This document shows, piece by piece, positions 14,966-15,382 of a stretch of DNA of 15,382 bases. Made by a program: the position numbers and the translations under genes. Within the stretch, counting starts at the first letter, position 1. The number at the start of each line of letters is the position of its first letter. The notes below the pieces were generated by a model. It was not told the origin of the DNA. It saw nothing but the letters and a program-made list of their open reading frames with translations, and made no database searches. The stretch comes from Chloroflexia bacterium (lineage in GTDB: Bacteria; Chloroflexota; Chloroflexia; QHBQ01; JADMIH01): positions 1 to 15,382 of the forward strand of contig JAICKM010000075.1 in the NCBI GenBank assembly GCA_025927935.1, in the 5' to 3' direction.

Positions 14966-15382
14966 TTAGCGCAGCCGAGGATCGAGCGCGTCGACCAATG
15001 CATCGCCAAGGAAGTTGAAAGCGAATGTGATTAGCAGAAGACAGCTCGCCGGGATCCAGAGCATGTGCGGGGCGCTGATGAGATATGGCAGGGCGTCAGT
15101 TATCATGCCGCCCCAGGTCGGGGTGGGCGGTCGTACGCCAATGCCCAGAAACTCCAGCGTCGCTCCGGCAAGGATATAGCCTCGAACAGCAAGGGTACCG
15201 GTGACGATCAGCGGGCCGAGCACGTTGGGCAGCAGGTGTACCAGCATGATTCGCCAGCCCGGCACTCCAACAGCGCGGGCTGCCGTCACAAACTCCTTCT
15301 CGCGCAGCGACAGCACCTGCCCGCGCACCAGCCGCGCCACACCGATCCAACTGAGCAGCGACAGCGCCACCACAATCATGAC
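14966..15382 (-). CDS. DppC/OppC-type ABC transporter permease, C-terminal part, 5' end outside window
   Basis: This is the inner-membrane permease subunit of a peptide/nickel-type (or related oligopeptide) ABC importer. The visible 138 residues are open to the right edge and end in a family-typical DALVDALDPRLR. The permease EAA loop is clear: EFVTAARAVGVPGWRIMLVH followed by LLPNVLGP, which contacts the ATPase subunit. Hydrophobic segments flank it (MIVVALSLLSWIGVARL and PASCLLLITFAFNFLGDAL). FLGIGVRPPTPTWGGMI is the conserved periplasmic-loop segment of the DppC branch. The stop TAA reads from 14968 down to 14966. It converges on the eCIS-type genes and is unrelated to them in function, so it marks the end of that locus. 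Substrate cannot be told from the permease. Confidence 0.92.
   Translation of the reverse strand, partial: VMIVVALSLLSWIGVARLVRGQVLSLREKEFVTAARAVGVPGWRIMLVHLLPNVLGPLIVTGTLAVRGYILAGATLEFLGIGVRPPTPTWGGMITDALPYLISAPHMLWIPASCLLLITFAFNFLGDALVDALDPRLR

Noticed and set aside
14686..15018. 110-codon plus-strand open frame across the intergenic region
   Set aside because: Overlaps the end of one gene and the end of the convergent permease, has no ribosome-binding site and encodes low-complexity residues.

Overview
The window is a GC-rich (roughly two-thirds G+C by eye) bacterial segment. It carries the distal part of a contractile-injection-system locus, most likely an extracellular contractile injection system (eCIS, phage-tail-like particle), followed by a transporter gene on the opposite strand. 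High GC, strong Shine-Dalgarno sites and this arrangement of baseplate-type proteins fit a Chloroflexota- or Actinomycetota-like organism. That assignment is inference; nothing in the window fixes the taxon.

Layout. Bases 1-12356 hold four head-to-tail plus-strand genes: a 5'-truncated gpJ-like baseplate assembly protein, a second larger gpJ-like baseplate protein, a gpI-like tail protein with a beta-helix-like body, and a very large DUF6519-type protein. The first three overlap by 1 and 4 bases (TAATG, ATGA), and the fourth starts 10 bases after the third stops, each behind a clear Shine-Dalgarno. They look like one translationally coupled unit making the distal end of the particle. After a 94-bp gap with a tiny arginine-rich ORF comes a DUF4157 ('eCIS core domain', HEAAH motif) protein with an unrecognised C-terminal domain of about 235 residues. 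A small beta-rich protein of unknown function follows. About 200 bp of non-coding sequence with two possible RNA hairpins separates this from a minus-strand DppC/OppC-type ABC permease that runs off the right edge and marks the end of the locus.

How the genes may work together. The two gpJ-like proteins would form the baseplate wedges and the gpI-like protein would join them to peripheral parts. The DUF6519 protein, with propeller-like, cysteine-cluster, PASTA-like and coiled-coil segments, is a candidate outer appendage, receptor-binding or cell-wall-contacting element. The DUF4157 protein is the candidate cargo, with the small downstream protein as a possible partner. Sheath, tube, spike, PAAR and ATPase genes are not in the window and would be expected upstream.

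Most worth a second look: the DUF4157 C-terminal domain plus its small neighbour; a gapless tandem domain duplication inserted into the beta-helix of the gpI-like protein; and the mosaic architecture of the 1422-residue DUF6519 protein.
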